A stretch of 40,710 nucleotides of DNA from JBIOUF01 sp044866695. GTDB taxonomy: Bacteria; Actinomycetota; Actinomycetes; Propionibacteriales; Nocardioidaceae. Made by a program: the position numbers and the translations under genes. Where the stretch lies: NCBI GenBank assembly GCA_044866695.1, contig JBIOUF010000155.1, positions 1-40,710 of the forward strand, given 5' to 3'. The notes under the pieces are model-generated. The model saw only the letters and a program-made list of their open reading frames with translations, did no database searches and was not told the DNA's origin. Below are positions 14,242 through 22,502 of the stretch, one piece after another (the first letter of the stretch is position 1; every line of letters begins with the position of its first letter).

Positions 14242-16014
14242 TCACCCTTCGTGGGTGGTGCCTTCCTCGTCGATGCTGGCACCGCGTTCGCGGAGGGACG
14301 CCTCGCGTCCCGCCATGTCGGGCGCGTCGGCGAACCTGCCCTGGCGGGCTGCCTCGTTGTGGGGCAGCTGGACTGCCGCGACCGTCGCGTGCCGCATGTC
14401 GAACGCGGGCGACTCCGACCGGACCCGCGGGATCGTCACGAAGTTGTGCCGCGGCGGCGGCGAGGAGGTGGCCCACTCCAGTGAGCGGCCCCAGCCCCAA
14501 GGGTCGTCGACGTCGACCATCGGGCTCCGCGCGGTCTTGTAGACGTTGTAGAGGAAGGGCAGGGTCGACGCGCCGAGCAGGAACGCCCCGATCGTCGACA
14601 CCTGGTTGAGCGTGGTGAAGCCGTCTCCGGGCAGGTAGTCGGCGTACCGCCGGGGCATGCCCTCGACACCCAGCCAGTGCTGGACCAGGAACGTGGTGTG
14701 GAAGCCGACGAACAGCAGCCAGAAGTGGAGCTTGCCGAGTCGTTCGTCGAGCATCCGTCCGGTCATCTTGGGCCACCAGAAGTAGAAGCCCGCGAACATC
14801 GCGAACACCACGGTGCCGAAGACGACGTAGTGGAAGTGGGCAACCACGAAGTAGGAGTCCGTGACGTGGAAGTCCAAGGGTGGTGACGCGAGGATGACCC
14901 CGGTCAGGCCGCCGAACAGGAACGTGGTGAGGAAGCCCAAGGACCACAGCATGGGCGTGTCGAAGGTGATCGACCCGCCCCACAGCGTGCCGATCCAGTT
15001 GAAGAACTTGATCCCGGTAGGTACCGCGATCAGGAAGCTCATGCCCGAGAAGAAGGCCAGGTCTACGGCACCGGTCGCGAACATGTGATGGGCCCAGACC
15101 GACACGGAGAGGAACGCGATCGCCAGGGTCGCACCGACCAGGCCGATGTAGCCGAAGACCGGCTTGCGGCTGAACACCGGCAGCACCTCGGTGATGATCC
15201 CGAAGAACGGCAGCGCGATGATGTAGACCTCGGGATGCCCGAAGAACCAGAACAGGTGCTGCCACAGGATCGGCCCGCCGTGCGCCGCGTCGAACACGTG
15301 CGCCCCGAGCTGTCGGTCGGCCTCGAGCATGAGCAGCGCGCCGGCCAGCACCGGGAACGCGACCAACACCAGGAGCGAGGTGACCAGGGTGTTCCACACG
15401 AAGATCGGCATGCGGAACATGGTCATCCCGGGCGCCCGCATGCAGATGATCGTGGTGACGAAGTTGACGGCTGCCAGGATGGTGCCGAGGCCGGCCAGCC
15501 ACAGGCCCATGACCCACAGGTCACCGCCGACGCCGGGCGACCGGACCGCGTCGCTCAACGGGGCGTAGGCGAACCAGCCGAAGTCCGCCGCGCCCCGAGG
15601 AGTGAGGAACCCGGAGGCGGCGATCAGACCGCCGAACAGGAACAGCCAGTAGGACAGCATGTTCAGCCGCGGGAACGCCATGTCGGGAGCGCCGATCTGC
15701 AACGGCATGATCACGTTGCCGAACCCGAAGAACAACGGGGTGGCGAACAGCAGCAGCATGATCGTGCCGTGCATGGTGAACAGCTGGTTGTAGAGCCCGT
15801 CACTCACCAGCTGGTTGCCCGGGTAGGCCAGCTCGGACCGCATCACCATCGCCATCACGCCACCGATCAGGAACCACCAGAAGGACGTGACCAGGTAGAG
15901 CTGGCCGATCATCTTGTGGTCGGTGGTGGTCACGACGCGGACGACGGAGCGACCCAGCGAGGTTGTCGGAGGCGGAGCGGCCGCGGCCCGGCTCGACGTG
16001 ACAGCCGTGCTCAC
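14242..16014 (-). CDS. ctaD: Cytochrome c oxidase subunit I (stand-alone copy)
   Basis: A 590-residue integral membrane protein with about 12 helices. Heme-copper oxidase motifs are all present: MHGTIM (heme a ligand), WFFGHPEVY (CuB histidine and the cross-linked tyrosine), WAHHMF (CuB histidine pair), and VVAHFHYVVFG (heme a3 and heme a histidines). It is the catalytic subunit that reduces O2 to water in the aa3 oxidase of the cytoplasmic membrane. GGAGG precedes the GTG start at 16014. The other subunits (ctaC, ctaE, ctaF) and the bc1 genes are absent from the window, so this is an isolated copy, as often seen in actinobacteria. The C-terminal tail beyond the last helix is long and charged. 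Confidence 0.96.
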   Translation of the reverse strand: MSTAVTSSRAAAAPPPTTSLGRSVVRVVTTTDHKMIGQLYLVTSFWWFLIGGVMAMVMRSELAYPGNQLVSDGLYNQLFTMHGTIMLLLFATPLFFGFGNVIMPLQIGAPDMAFPRLNMLSYWLFLFGGLIAASGFLTPRGAADFGWFAYAPLSDAVRSPGVGGDLWVMGLWLAGLGTILAAVNFVTTIICMRAPGMTMFRMPIFVWNTLVTSLLVLVAFPVLAGALLMLEADRQLGAHVFDAAHGGPILWQHLFWFFGHPEVYIIALPFFGIITEVLPVFSRKPVFGYIGLVGATLAIAFLSVSVWAHHMFATGAVDLAFFSGMSFLIAVPTGIKFFNWIGTLWGGSITFDTPMLWSLGFLTTFLFGGLTGVILASPPLDFHVTDSYFVVAHFHYVVFGTVVFAMFAGFYFWWPKMTGRMLDERLGKLHFWLLFVGFHTTFLVQHWLGVEGMPRRYADYLPGDGFTTLNQVSTIGAFLLGASTLPFLYNVYKTARSPMVDVDDPWGWGRSLEWATSSPPPRHNFVTIPRVRSESPAFDMRHATVAAVQLPHNEAARQGRFADAPDMAGREASLRERGASIDEEGTTHEG

Positions 16015-16086
16015 CTTCTGCCTCCGCGCTGGGCCGCGCCTGCACGTCTTTCCCAGCGGGTCACGAGAGCGGCCATCATCGCAGGA

Positions 16087-16350
16087 TCACCAGTTCGAAG
16101 GGGGATCGCTGGCCGGGAAGGACTGCAGACCCCACTCGTCGACGATGTCCCAGGCCTCACCACTCACGGCGTCATCCGCCTGCATCCACGGCAACGTGCT
16201 CGTTGGCAACGTGCCCTTTCGCGACCAACTGCACAAGAGAGCGCCAAGGACCTCCGGGAAGCTGGGAATGTCCGACTCTGCCCCGGCGCCGGTGCGGTCA
16301 GGAGTCTCCGGTGGTGCCGGTCCGGGGGACAGTGCGCGCGCGTGCGTCAT
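16087..16350 (-). CDS. Small hypothetical protein upstream of ctaD
   Basis: An 87-residue protein starting at ATG 16350 with GAAGGGAA just upstream, a good ribosome site. It is soluble and tryptophan-containing. The first 28 residues are proline-rich and disordered; then IPSFPEVLGALLCSWSRKG and EAWDIVDEWGLQSFPASD look folded. No family was recognised. It lies 73 bases upstream of ctaD on the same strand and might be co-transcribed. The codon use and ribosome site favour a real gene, but homologues are not known to me. Confidence 0.5.
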   Translation of the reverse strand: MTHARALSPGPAPPETPDRTGAGAESDIPSFPEVLGALLCSWSRKGTLPTSTLPWMQADDAVSGEAWDIVDEWGLQSFPASDPPSNW

Positions 16351-16610
16351 CGGGGTTCCCTTCGGGTGGGGCCGTCGCGCGCGACGACGACGACATCGCG
16401 GAATGGCGTCACCGCAACTGCGTGTGGACCGTCCCGAGCTGGGTTTCATCCTGCCCCGCGACGTCGTGGCCCCGTCATGGCCGGGACCGGCGAAGTCCGG
16501 CTACGGGCCGTTGCCGGTGATCGGCAACATGAGTGGCCACCGGCCCGCAACGGTACCGTGCTCGGCGTTGCGGCACCGACCACGAAAGCGAGCGTGCCTG
16601 CCAGCCATCG

Positions 16611-17903
16611 TCAAACGCTGGCAGCCGAGTCGGGGATGCTCCGCTCTGGCCAGTCGAGCAGCTTCGCGCCGAGGACGGCGGTCTGCAGGGTGTAGCGATG
16701 CGCGGGGTCGAGCGGGTCGAAGCCGGTGAGGGACCTGACCCGGTCGAGCCGGTAGGTCACGGCCCGCACCGAGAGGTGCAGCCGCGCGGCGGCTGCGGTC
16801 GCCACGCAACCGCAGTCGAAGTAGGCAGCCAGGGTCTCGACCAGTGGACCTGCGCCGCCGCGCGCGCGGCGGAGAGGGTGCAGGACGGAATACACCAGGT
16901 CGTTCAGAGCGGGTTGGTCGCGGGCGAGCACCCGGTAGGTCAGCAGGTCGCGGGTCTCGACGATCGGGCTGTCGAGGTGCATCCGGGCCGCCATGGTGAG
17001 CCCTTCGCGGGCCTCTTCGTAGGAACGGGCGATCCCGTACGCACCGGGGTGAGCACGACCGATCGCGACCCGCCAGGGGGACCCACGCCGCAGGCGGCTG
17101 AGCTCGCTGTGAACGGTCATGCCGAGGCTGCCGGTGGTTGCCAGACCCATCGAGGTGGCCGGCGCTCCGGTCGCCTCAGCGAGGGCGATGACCACGACAA
17201 GCCCTTCCTTGGTGGCCACCAGGACGTCCCGGTCGCCGAAGCGATCCAGCACGACTCGTTCGAGGGCGCTGGTCGCGGCCGCGATCGAGGGAAGGCGCTG
17301 CCCTGGTTGAGCCAGGGCGACCTGATGGGCGCGGGTCAGGTCGAGGCCGAAGGGTTCGGCTCGCACCACCAGCTCGCTCAGGTGGGCGTCACCGCGAAGC
17401 AGGTCGTCGACGAGATCTCGTCGACGACTCTCCTCCTTTCGGATCAGCTCGCGGCCCGCCTCGGCATGGCCATCCGCGAAGGCGGCCACCGCCTCGTCCA
17501 GGACCTGCAGGAGCGCTTCGGCTGCAGCCCGCACGGCCCTGCTGTCGCGTCGACGGATGACGGCCGGGAGCTCGTCCCAGACGCGGCGCGCTGCGGAGAG
17601 GTAGAGGTCGACGCCGCGTCCTACGGGCACACCTGACTCCGCGGCCTTGCGGCCTTGCAGTCGGACCGCTTCGATCTCTGTGCGCTCCGGGGCCCGGCCG
17701 ATCGTTGCCGCGTCGACGAGCATCGGCAGGTAACCGGCGAGGAACACCGTGGACACGCCGCCGGAGTCCCTGCTGGCCCCCTCGGCGACACCGGTCAGCC
17801 ACGCCTCGTCGATGCCTGAGGACTGGCTGGTCGCAGCCGCGTGGTTCCTGCTGGATCCACCCTGGTTCACGTGCTCGTCCGTCCATTGCCCCTGTTCGCC
17901 CAT
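16611..17903 (-). CDS. PucR/CdaR-type transcriptional regulator
   Basis: About 430 residues. A helical N-terminal part (about 30-170) with repeated basic helices is followed by a central GGDEF-like region (about 200-330, including VVVIALAEATG and VAIGRAHPGAYGIARSYEEA). The PucR C-terminal helix-turn-helix comes last: LVETLAAYFDCGCVATAAAA, then LHLSVRAVTYRLDRVRSLTG and a final PLDPAHRYTLQTAVLGAKLL. These proteins activate catabolic or transport genes in response to unknown metabolites. The start at ATG 17903 is preferred over ATG 17948, which adds 15 residues; neither has a strong ribosome site. No obvious target operon adjoins it, and its upstream region holds two small inverted repeats. Confidence 0.85.
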   Translation of the reverse strand: MGEQGQWTDEHVNQGGSSRNHAAATSQSSGIDEAWLTGVAEGASRDSGGVSTVFLAGYLPMLVDAATIGRAPERTEIEAVRLQGRKAAESGVPVGRGVDLYLSAARRVWDELPAVIRRRDSRAVRAAAEALLQVLDEAVAAFADGHAEAGRELIRKEESRRRDLVDDLLRGDAHLSELVVRAEPFGLDLTRAHQVALAQPGQRLPSIAAATSALERVVLDRFGDRDVLVATKEGLVVVIALAEATGAPATSMGLATTGSLGMTVHSELSRLRRGSPWRVAIGRAHPGAYGIARSYEEAREGLTMAARMHLDSPIVETRDLLTYRVLARDQPALNDLVYSVLHPLRRARGGAGPLVETLAAYFDCGCVATAAAARLHLSVRAVTYRLDRVRSLTGFDPLDPAHRYTLQTAVLGAKLLDWPERSIPDSAASV

Positions 17904-17955
17904 TAGACACCCGGGGCGAACCGCTGCCAGGCGCTCGGGGCACGGCAATGCCCGG

Positions 17956-17993
17956 ACGGCTCAGCCGTACTGCGCGAAGGCATCGCTGCCTTC
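17956..17993. promoter_or_regulatory. Two inverted repeats upstream of the PucR-type gene
   Basis: ACGGCT-C-AGCCGT (17956-17968) is a perfect 13-base odd palindrome. GAAGGCA-TCGC-TGCCTTC (17976-17993) is a 7-bp hairpin with a 4-base loop. Both lie 53-90 bases upstream of ATG 17903 and could be an autoregulatory operator or leader structure. Confidence 0.35.
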
Positions 17994-18158
17994 CAGGCAT
18001 CGTCAACCCACGTCCTCGGCACGCTGGAGGCGACGTCGCACGCTCCATCGCGGGTTCCGTCGCAGGCACCGTCGCGCGGCTGAGGCCGAGACGGAGACCC
18101 GACCGCTGATCCCGAGGGCCCAGCAGGCCGGTCGGAGCGCTCCCCCTCAGGACCGCCT

Positions 18159-18191
18159 TTGCCTCTAACAAGGTACTCTGTTGATGTTAGA
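18159..18191 (+). promoter_or_regulatory. Promoter overlapped by a TCTAACA/TGTTAGA palindrome
   Basis: TCTAACA (18164-18170) and TGTTAGA (18185-18191) are perfect 7-base arms with a 14-base spacer, in the most AT-rich stretch of the neighbourhood. A possible promoter, TTGCCT (18159-18164) with a 17-base spacer to TGATGT (18182-18187), is covered by the arms. An inner AACA-N8-TGTT pair is also present. It ends 43 bases before ATG 18235, so autorepression by the encoded regulator is likely. Confidence 0.55.
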
Positions 18192-18234
18192 AACCACGGG
18201 GCAACGCCAACGGTGACCCTCAGGATGGTGAGCC

Positions 18235-18951
18235 ATGGAGCGCCAAGACCTCGTGGCACAGGTGACCAGCATCGGTGCTCTCGCCGAGCCCACGCGGCTG
18301 GCCCTGTACCGCTGCGTGGCCGGCGCCGAAGCACCCGTCAGCCGGGAGCAGGCTGCCGCGGCCCTCCATCTGCCGCTGCACTCGGTGAAGTTCCACCTGG
18401 ACCGGCTGGTCGAGGAGGGTCTGCTCGAGGTCGAGTTCCGTCGGCTCACGGGCCGCACGGGCCCTGGAGCCGGGCGTCCCTCGAAGCTCTACCTTCGCGC
18501 CTCTCGTCAGCTATCGGTCTCCCTTCCCGAGCGACACTACGACCTCGCCGGCGAGGTCCTCGCCACAGCCGTCGAGCGGTCGGCTCGGGAAGGAACCCCG
18601 ATCGCCGAGGCGGTACGACGGGTCGCGCGCGCTACCGGCTCAGGGATGGTCGGAGAGGAGATCCCACCCCGTCGTGCGAGCCGGGCAGCCAGGACCGCCG
18701 GGCTCGTCGACGTCCTCGCCGACCACGGGTACGAGCCACGGTTGGTCGACGACGACGTGTGCCTTGCGAACTGTCCGTTCGACCGGCTCGCCGCCGAACA
18801 CACCGACCTCGTCTGCGGCATGAACCTCGCCCTCGTGGACGGCGTGCTCGACGGCCTGCACATCGAAACGATGTCGGCGCGTCTCGAACCACAGCCCGGG
18901 TTCTGCTGCGTGAAGGTCGCCACGAAGCCGGATCGGCGCGACCGACGCTGA
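18235..18951 (+). CDS. SufR-like winged-helix regulator with a C-terminal cysteine cluster
   Basis: A 238-residue regulator. Residues 1-85 form an ArsR-like winged helix (LAEPTRLALYRCVAGAE, VSREQAAAALHLPLHSVKFH, LDRLVEEGLLEVEF). The C-terminal half has four or five cysteines: CLANCPFDRLAAEHTDLVCG, then PQPGFCCVKV. That spacing resembles the iron-sulfur-binding domain of SufR-type repressors and their actinobacterial relatives, so sensing iron, oxygen or redox state through a cluster is a fair inference. ATG 18235 follows GGATGGTGAG. No suf genes are adjacent; the next gene downstream is a secreted protease with its own probable promoter. Confidence 0.8.
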   Translation: MERQDLVAQVTSIGALAEPTRLALYRCVAGAEAPVSREQAAAALHLPLHSVKFHLDRLVEEGLLEVEFRRLTGRTGPGAGRPSKLYLRASRQLSVSLPERHYDLAGEVLATAVERSAREGTPIAEAVRRVARATGSGMVGEEIPPRRASRAARTAGLVDVLADHGYEPRLVDDDVCLANCPFDRLAAEHTDLVCGMNLALVDGVLDGLHIETMSARLEPQPGFCCVKVATKPDRRDRR

Positions 18952-19045
18952 GGCCTCGCATCGAGCGGCCGCGCCGTGCTGCTCTTCGCTCGTGGCTCCG
19001 CCAACACAAGGATCTGGCGGCACTCAATCGGTGTGCTCGAAGGCG

Positions 19046-19057
19046 TAGGGTCGCGCC
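19046..19057 (+). promoter_or_regulatory. Possible -10 box for a leaderless protease mRNA
   Basis: TAGGGT (19046-19051) fits TANNNT and ends six bases before ATG 19058. No ribosome site lies in the gap, so the transcript probably starts at the start codon. Inferred from spacing only. Confidence 0.4.
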
Positions 19058-19960
19058 ATGAAGAACGTGACCGGCGTGGTAGCGGCACTTGCTTTGTTCG
19101 CCGCCGTCGCCCCACCCGCGTCGGCCGACTCGGTGTCCTGCGGTCCTCGGGTGGCCGCCGAGAACATCGGGAGCGGCGACGTCGTCGGGCGCGGGGCCAC
19201 CGGCCGGGAGCCCGACCTGGACCAGACTCATGCCGACCTGCCGGCCGCTGCGAAGAACCGCGCCGGCAAGGGTCTCGACGTGACCGTCCCGGTGTACTTC
19301 CACTCCATCACCGCCGGCCCGCTCGGCGCCCTCACCGATGCTCAGGTTGCCGACCAGATTGCCGTGCTCAACACCACGTTCGGCGGCGGCGAGGGTGGCG
19401 CCCAGACGGGCTTCACGTTCACCTTGGCCGGCGCGACCCGCACGGACAGCGCCGAGTGGTTCTTCGCCAAGTCCGGCGGCAACGCGGAGCACGACATGAA
19501 GCGCACGCTCAAGCAGGGCGGGGACAACGCGCTCAACGTCTACGCCAACGACGGCGCGGGCTACCTGGGCTACGCCTACCTGCCGGACATCACCACCAAG
19601 CCGGGAAGGACCTACCTCGACGGTGTGGTGCTCAACTGGCGCACGCTGCCCGGCGCGTCCACTGAGTACGCGGGTCGGTACGACCTCGGCGAGACGCTGG
19701 CCCACGAGACCGGTCACTGGCTCAACCTCGAGCACACCTTCTACGGCGGCTGCAGCTCCAAGGGTGACTACGTGCCCGACACCCCGAAGGAGAAGACCCC
19801 GACGAGCGGCTGCCCGGCGGGGAAGGACACCTGCACTGCGCCGGGCGATGACCCGATCCACAACTACATGGACTACTCCTACGACACCTGTTACACCCAG
19901 TTCACGGAGGGCCAGGCGCAGCGCATGCGCGACTCCTGGCTCCTCTACCGCGCAGGCTGA
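19058..19960 (+). CDS. Secreted pappalysin-like (M43) zinc metalloprotease
   Basis: A 300-residue protein with a clear signal peptide (MKNVTGVVAALALFAAVAPP, then ASADS). The catalytic block is HETGHWLNLEHTF near residue 220: three zinc histidines and the catalytic glutamate in HExxHxxxxxH spacing. The Met-turn NYMDYSYDTCYTQFTEGQ follows near 270, typical of M43 enzymes. A central LNTTFGG and an LNVYAND segment are also family features. Several cysteines near the active site (GGCSSKG, SGCPAGKDTC, DTCYTQ) probably form disulfides outside the cell. It is monocistronic and probably extracellular; the substrate is not evident. Confidence 0.9.
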   Translation: MKNVTGVVAALALFAAVAPPASADSVSCGPRVAAENIGSGDVVGRGATGREPDLDQTHADLPAAAKNRAGKGLDVTVPVYFHSITAGPLGALTDAQVADQIAVLNTTFGGGEGGAQTGFTFTLAGATRTDSAEWFFAKSGGNAEHDMKRTLKQGGDNALNVYANDGAGYLGYAYLPDITTKPGRTYLDGVVLNWRTLPGASTEYAGRYDLGETLAHETGHWLNLEHTFYGGCSSKGDYVPDTPKEKTPTSGCPAGKDTCTAPGDDPIHNYMDYSYDTCYTQFTEGQAQRMRDSWLLYRAG

Positions 19961-20144
19961 GCGCGGATCGGCGCAGCGTTTCGTTCCCTCACCACCCACG
20001 CCTGCGGCGGCCGACCCACCGCGTCCAGCGCTCCCGCAGACCACCGGCCGGACCCGCTCCCGGCCATGGCCGAACCAGCCCCGGACAGGCCGGCCCGTGC
20101 CCCGGCCCTTCGAACGCCCGGCCGGGGCTCCTACGCTCGTGCGC

Positions 20145-20834
20145 GTGGTCCATCTGCTGGTCGTGGAGGACGACGAGGCGATCCGGCGCAGCCTCGCGCG
20201 TGGGCTGACCGACCAGGGCGCCACCGTGTCGGTGGTCGGGTCGGCGGTCGAGGCCATCAAGGCGCTGTCGACCGAGCGGCCGGACGCGGTGATGCTCGAC
20301 CTCGGGCTGCCGGACCTCGATGGTGCGGACGTGCTGGCGCTGATCCGGGCGCAGAGCGACCTGCCCGTGGTGGTCGCGACGGCGCGAGACGACGAGCGCG
20401 AGGTCGTGCGGCTCCTGGATGCGGGGGCGGACGACTACCTGGTCAAGCCGTTCTCGGCCGCTCAGGCGATGGCCCGGGTGCGCGCGGTCCTGCGCCGAAC
20501 CGGGCAGGTCGAGCCGCAGGAGCGGCGGGTCGTGGTGGGTGGCCTGGTGGTGGACGAGGTGTCGCGGACGGTGACGCTGGACGGCGAGCCGGTGGAGCTG
20601 AACCGCAAGGAGTTCGACCTGCTCCTGGCGCTGGCGTCGCGACCGGGGCAGGTGGTCTCCAAGCGGCAGCTGCTCGCGGAGGTGTGGCAGCAGCCGTGGG
20701 GCGGCGCGGACCGCACGGTCGACGTACACCTGTCGTGGCTGCGCCGGAAGCTGGGTGAGTCCGCGGCCGAGCCGCGCTACCTGCACAGCGTCCGGGGCGT
20801 CGGGGTGAAGCTGGTCGACCCGGGGCCGTCATGA
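20145..20834 (+). CDS. OmpR/PhoB-family response regulator
   Basis: A 229-residue regulator. The receiver has VVEDDE at 6-11, phosphoacceptor D52 in VMLDLGLPDLDG, the T in VVATARDD, and K in YLVKPFS. The winged-helix output domain includes PVELNRKEFDLLLALASRPG, VVSKRQLLAEVW, TVDVHLSWLRRKLGE and YLHSVRGVGVKL. GTG 20145 is chosen because TACGCT (20132-20137), a possible -10 box, ends seven bases upstream and no ribosome site exists; GTG 20139 is the alternative. The kinase follows with a 4-base ATGA overlap. It probably controls the electron-transfer operon starting at 22245. Confidence 0.92.
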   Translation: MVHLLVVEDDEAIRRSLARGLTDQGATVSVVGSAVEAIKALSTERPDAVMLDLGLPDLDGADVLALIRAQSDLPVVVATARDDEREVVRLLDAGADDYLVKPFSAAQAMARVRAVLRRTGQVEPQERRVVVGGLVVDEVSRTVTLDGEPVELNRKEFDLLLALASRPGQVVSKRQLLAEVWQQPWGGADRTVDVHLSWLRRKLGESAAEPRYLHSVRGVGVKLVDPGPS

Positions 20835-22198
20835 GCCTGCGCGGCCGGATCCGGCTGCTCGCGCTCGGTGCGACGCTGGCCGTCCTGGCCCTGTTCGCGA
20901 TCCCCCTGTGGGTGCTGGAGGCCCGGTCGGCGTCCGACGACGTGGAGCAGTCGGCGACGGACACGGCGCGGGGGGTGGCCGACTACCTGTCCGCGACCGG
21001 GGTGAGCGACCGCCTCGAGGAGTACGTCGAGCGGGTCAACGACCGCGAGGACGCCACCCAGGTCGAGGTGATCGCGCCGGACGGCACCACGTACGGAGCC
21101 GACCTGCCAGGGGCCGACGAGCGGAAGACGCCGTCCGATGACGACGGCGACGAGGACGCGGACCGGGAGGGGCCGTTCCTGGCGCAGAGCCAGGCCGACG
21201 TCGACGACGTCGAAGGTGGCCGGCTGGTCCGGGTCGGCGTACGGACCGACGGCGGCCCGACCATGGTGCTCGCGTACGCCAGCGACGCCAGGGTCCGCTC
21301 GACGATGGCCACGCGGCTGCTGCCGCTCGGCGCTGCCGCGGTGCTGCTGGTTCTCGTCGTCGGCGCGGCCGCCGAAGTCGTCGCGCGCCGGCTGGTCCGC
21401 GATCTGGGCCGGACGGCGGACCTGGCCGACACGATCGCCGCGGGTGAGGCAGTGGCACGGGTGCCGGAGACCGGCCCGCCGGAGGTCCGGCGGGTCGCGC
21501 ACGCCCTCAACGGGCTGGCCGGCCGGATCGACGAGCTGCTGGCGGCCGAGCGGGAGACGGTTGCCGACCTGTCGCACCGGTTGCGCACCCCCCTGACCGC
21601 GCTGCGCCTCGACGTGGAGTCGCTGCCGGCCGGCGACTCGCGGCAGGACCTGGAGGACCACGTCGACAGGCTCGAGCGGACCCTGACCTCGGTCATCCAC
21701 CAGGCCCGGCGAGCCGAGCGCGAGGGCACTCGGGTGGGCTGCCGACCGGGGCCCGTCGTCACCGAGTCCGTCGCCATGTGGCAGCCGCTCATCGAGGACC
21801 AGGGCCGGCCGATGGAGGTGACCGTCGACCCCGGCCTGCCCGAGGTGCACTGCTCGGCCGACGACCTGCGTGCCGCGATCGACGCCCTGGTCGAGAACTG
21901 CATCGCGCACACCCCGGACGAGACGCCGATCGCGGTCCGCGCCGTCGTGGAGAGGACCGAGCCTCGCCGCGTGGCGGTGGAGGTGCGCGACCGGGGGCCA
22001 GGCTTCGAGCTGGACGCGGTACGCCGCGGGCGCAGCGACCGCGGCTCCACCGGACTGGGGCTGGACATCGCCCGCCGGTGCGCCCGCGCCTCCGGCGGTG
22101 AGCTGGTGGTGCGCCGGGACGAGCCGTGGACGGTCGTGCGGCTCGAGCTGGGGCTGGCTGACAGGTTCGGCTCACAGCCGGATTTGACCTCGATTTGA
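20831..22198 (+). CDS. Sensor histidine kinase (OmpR-type partner)
   Basis: A 455-residue kinase with two membrane segments (about 8-29 and 161-182) enclosing a periplasmic sensor of about 130 residues, which contains an acidic loop (PSDDDGDEDADREG). A HAMP-like linker (RRLVRDLGRTADLADTIAAG) leads to the phosphoacceptor helix VADLSHRLRTPLTALRLD with histidine 249. The catalytic domain has VENCIAHTP (N box), DRGPGF (G1) and GSTGLGLDIARRCARASGG (G2). It is translationally coupled to the regulator upstream. Its 3' end contains the direct repeat proposed as the regulator's box. Confidence 0.92.
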   Translation: MSLRGRIRLLALGATLAVLALFAIPLWVLEARSASDDVEQSATDTARGVADYLSATGVSDRLEEYVERVNDREDATQVEVIAPDGTTYGADLPGADERKTPSDDDGDEDADREGPFLAQSQADVDDVEGGRLVRVGVRTDGGPTMVLAYASDARVRSTMATRLLPLGAAAVLLVLVVGAAAEVVARRLVRDLGRTADLADTIAAGEAVARVPETGPPEVRRVAHALNGLAGRIDELLAAERETVADLSHRLRTPLTALRLDVESLPAGDSRQDLEDHVDRLERTLTSVIHQARRAEREGTRVGCRPGPVVTESVAMWQPLIEDQGRPMEVTVDPGLPEVHCSADDLRAAIDALVENCIAHTPDETPIAVRAVVERTEPRRVAVEVRDRGPGFELDAVRRGRSDRGSTGLGLDIARRCARASGGELVVRRDEPWTVVRLELGLADRFGSQPDLTSI

Positions 22199-22199
22199 C
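22181..22199 (+). promoter_or_regulatory. OmpR-type box: GATTTGAC direct repeat, 11-bp period
   Basis: GATTTGAC occurs at 22181-22188 and again at 22192-22199, exactly 11 bases apart. One helical turn between direct repeats is the usual spacing for a PhoB/OmpR regulator dimer. The repeat overlaps the stop of the kinase gene and sits 46-64 bases upstream of ATG 22245, a natural place to control the downstream operon. Confidence 0.55.
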
Positions 22200-22244
22200 G
22201 CTCCGTTGGGGGGTGCCTGAGCCGGTTCGGGCCACTCTCGGGGC

Positions 22245-22502
22245 ATGACAGACACGCGTCGGACCCTCCTCAGCCGGGCGCGGATCGCGGCCGCCGGGCT
22301 GGTGGTCGCCGCGGGCTCGGCCACCGGCCTGCTGACCGTCGCCGCGGCCAACGCCACCGCCGGGACGACCGCGGGCTCGACGAGCGACGGCGGGGGCACG
22401 TCGAGCCGCTCCAGCAACGGTCTGGACGGGTCCAGCGGCTCCGGCTGGGGCAGCGCGGGCGCTCGGTCCGGCGGTGCGGTGGCGGGGAGCCACTCGTCGT
22501 GA
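22245..22502 (+). CDS. Small exported or membrane-anchored Ser/Gly-rich protein
   Basis: An 85-residue protein. An arginine-containing N-terminus (MTDTRRTLLSRAR) precedes one hydrophobic segment (IAAAGLVVAAGSATGLLTVAAA), and the rest is a low-complexity Ser/Gly/Thr tail with no cysteine. No FMN-binding domain and no ApbE flavinylation motif is visible. Its stop overlaps the ApbE start (GTGA), so the two are co-translated. It occupies the slot where an FMN-binding protein is often encoded in ApbE operons and may be a spacer or anchor subunit of the electron-transfer complex. Confidence 0.7.
   Translation: MTDTRRTLLSRARIAAAGLVVAAGSATGLLTVAAANATAGTTAGSTSDGGGTSSRSSNGLDGSSGSGWGSAGARSGGAVAGSHSS

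Noticed and set aside
15085..16695. Long open frame (536 codons) on the plus strand across ctaD
   Set aside because: It is antisense to the clear ctaD gene and very rich in His, Gln, Arg and Asp, as expected for a shadow frame in GC-rich DNA.
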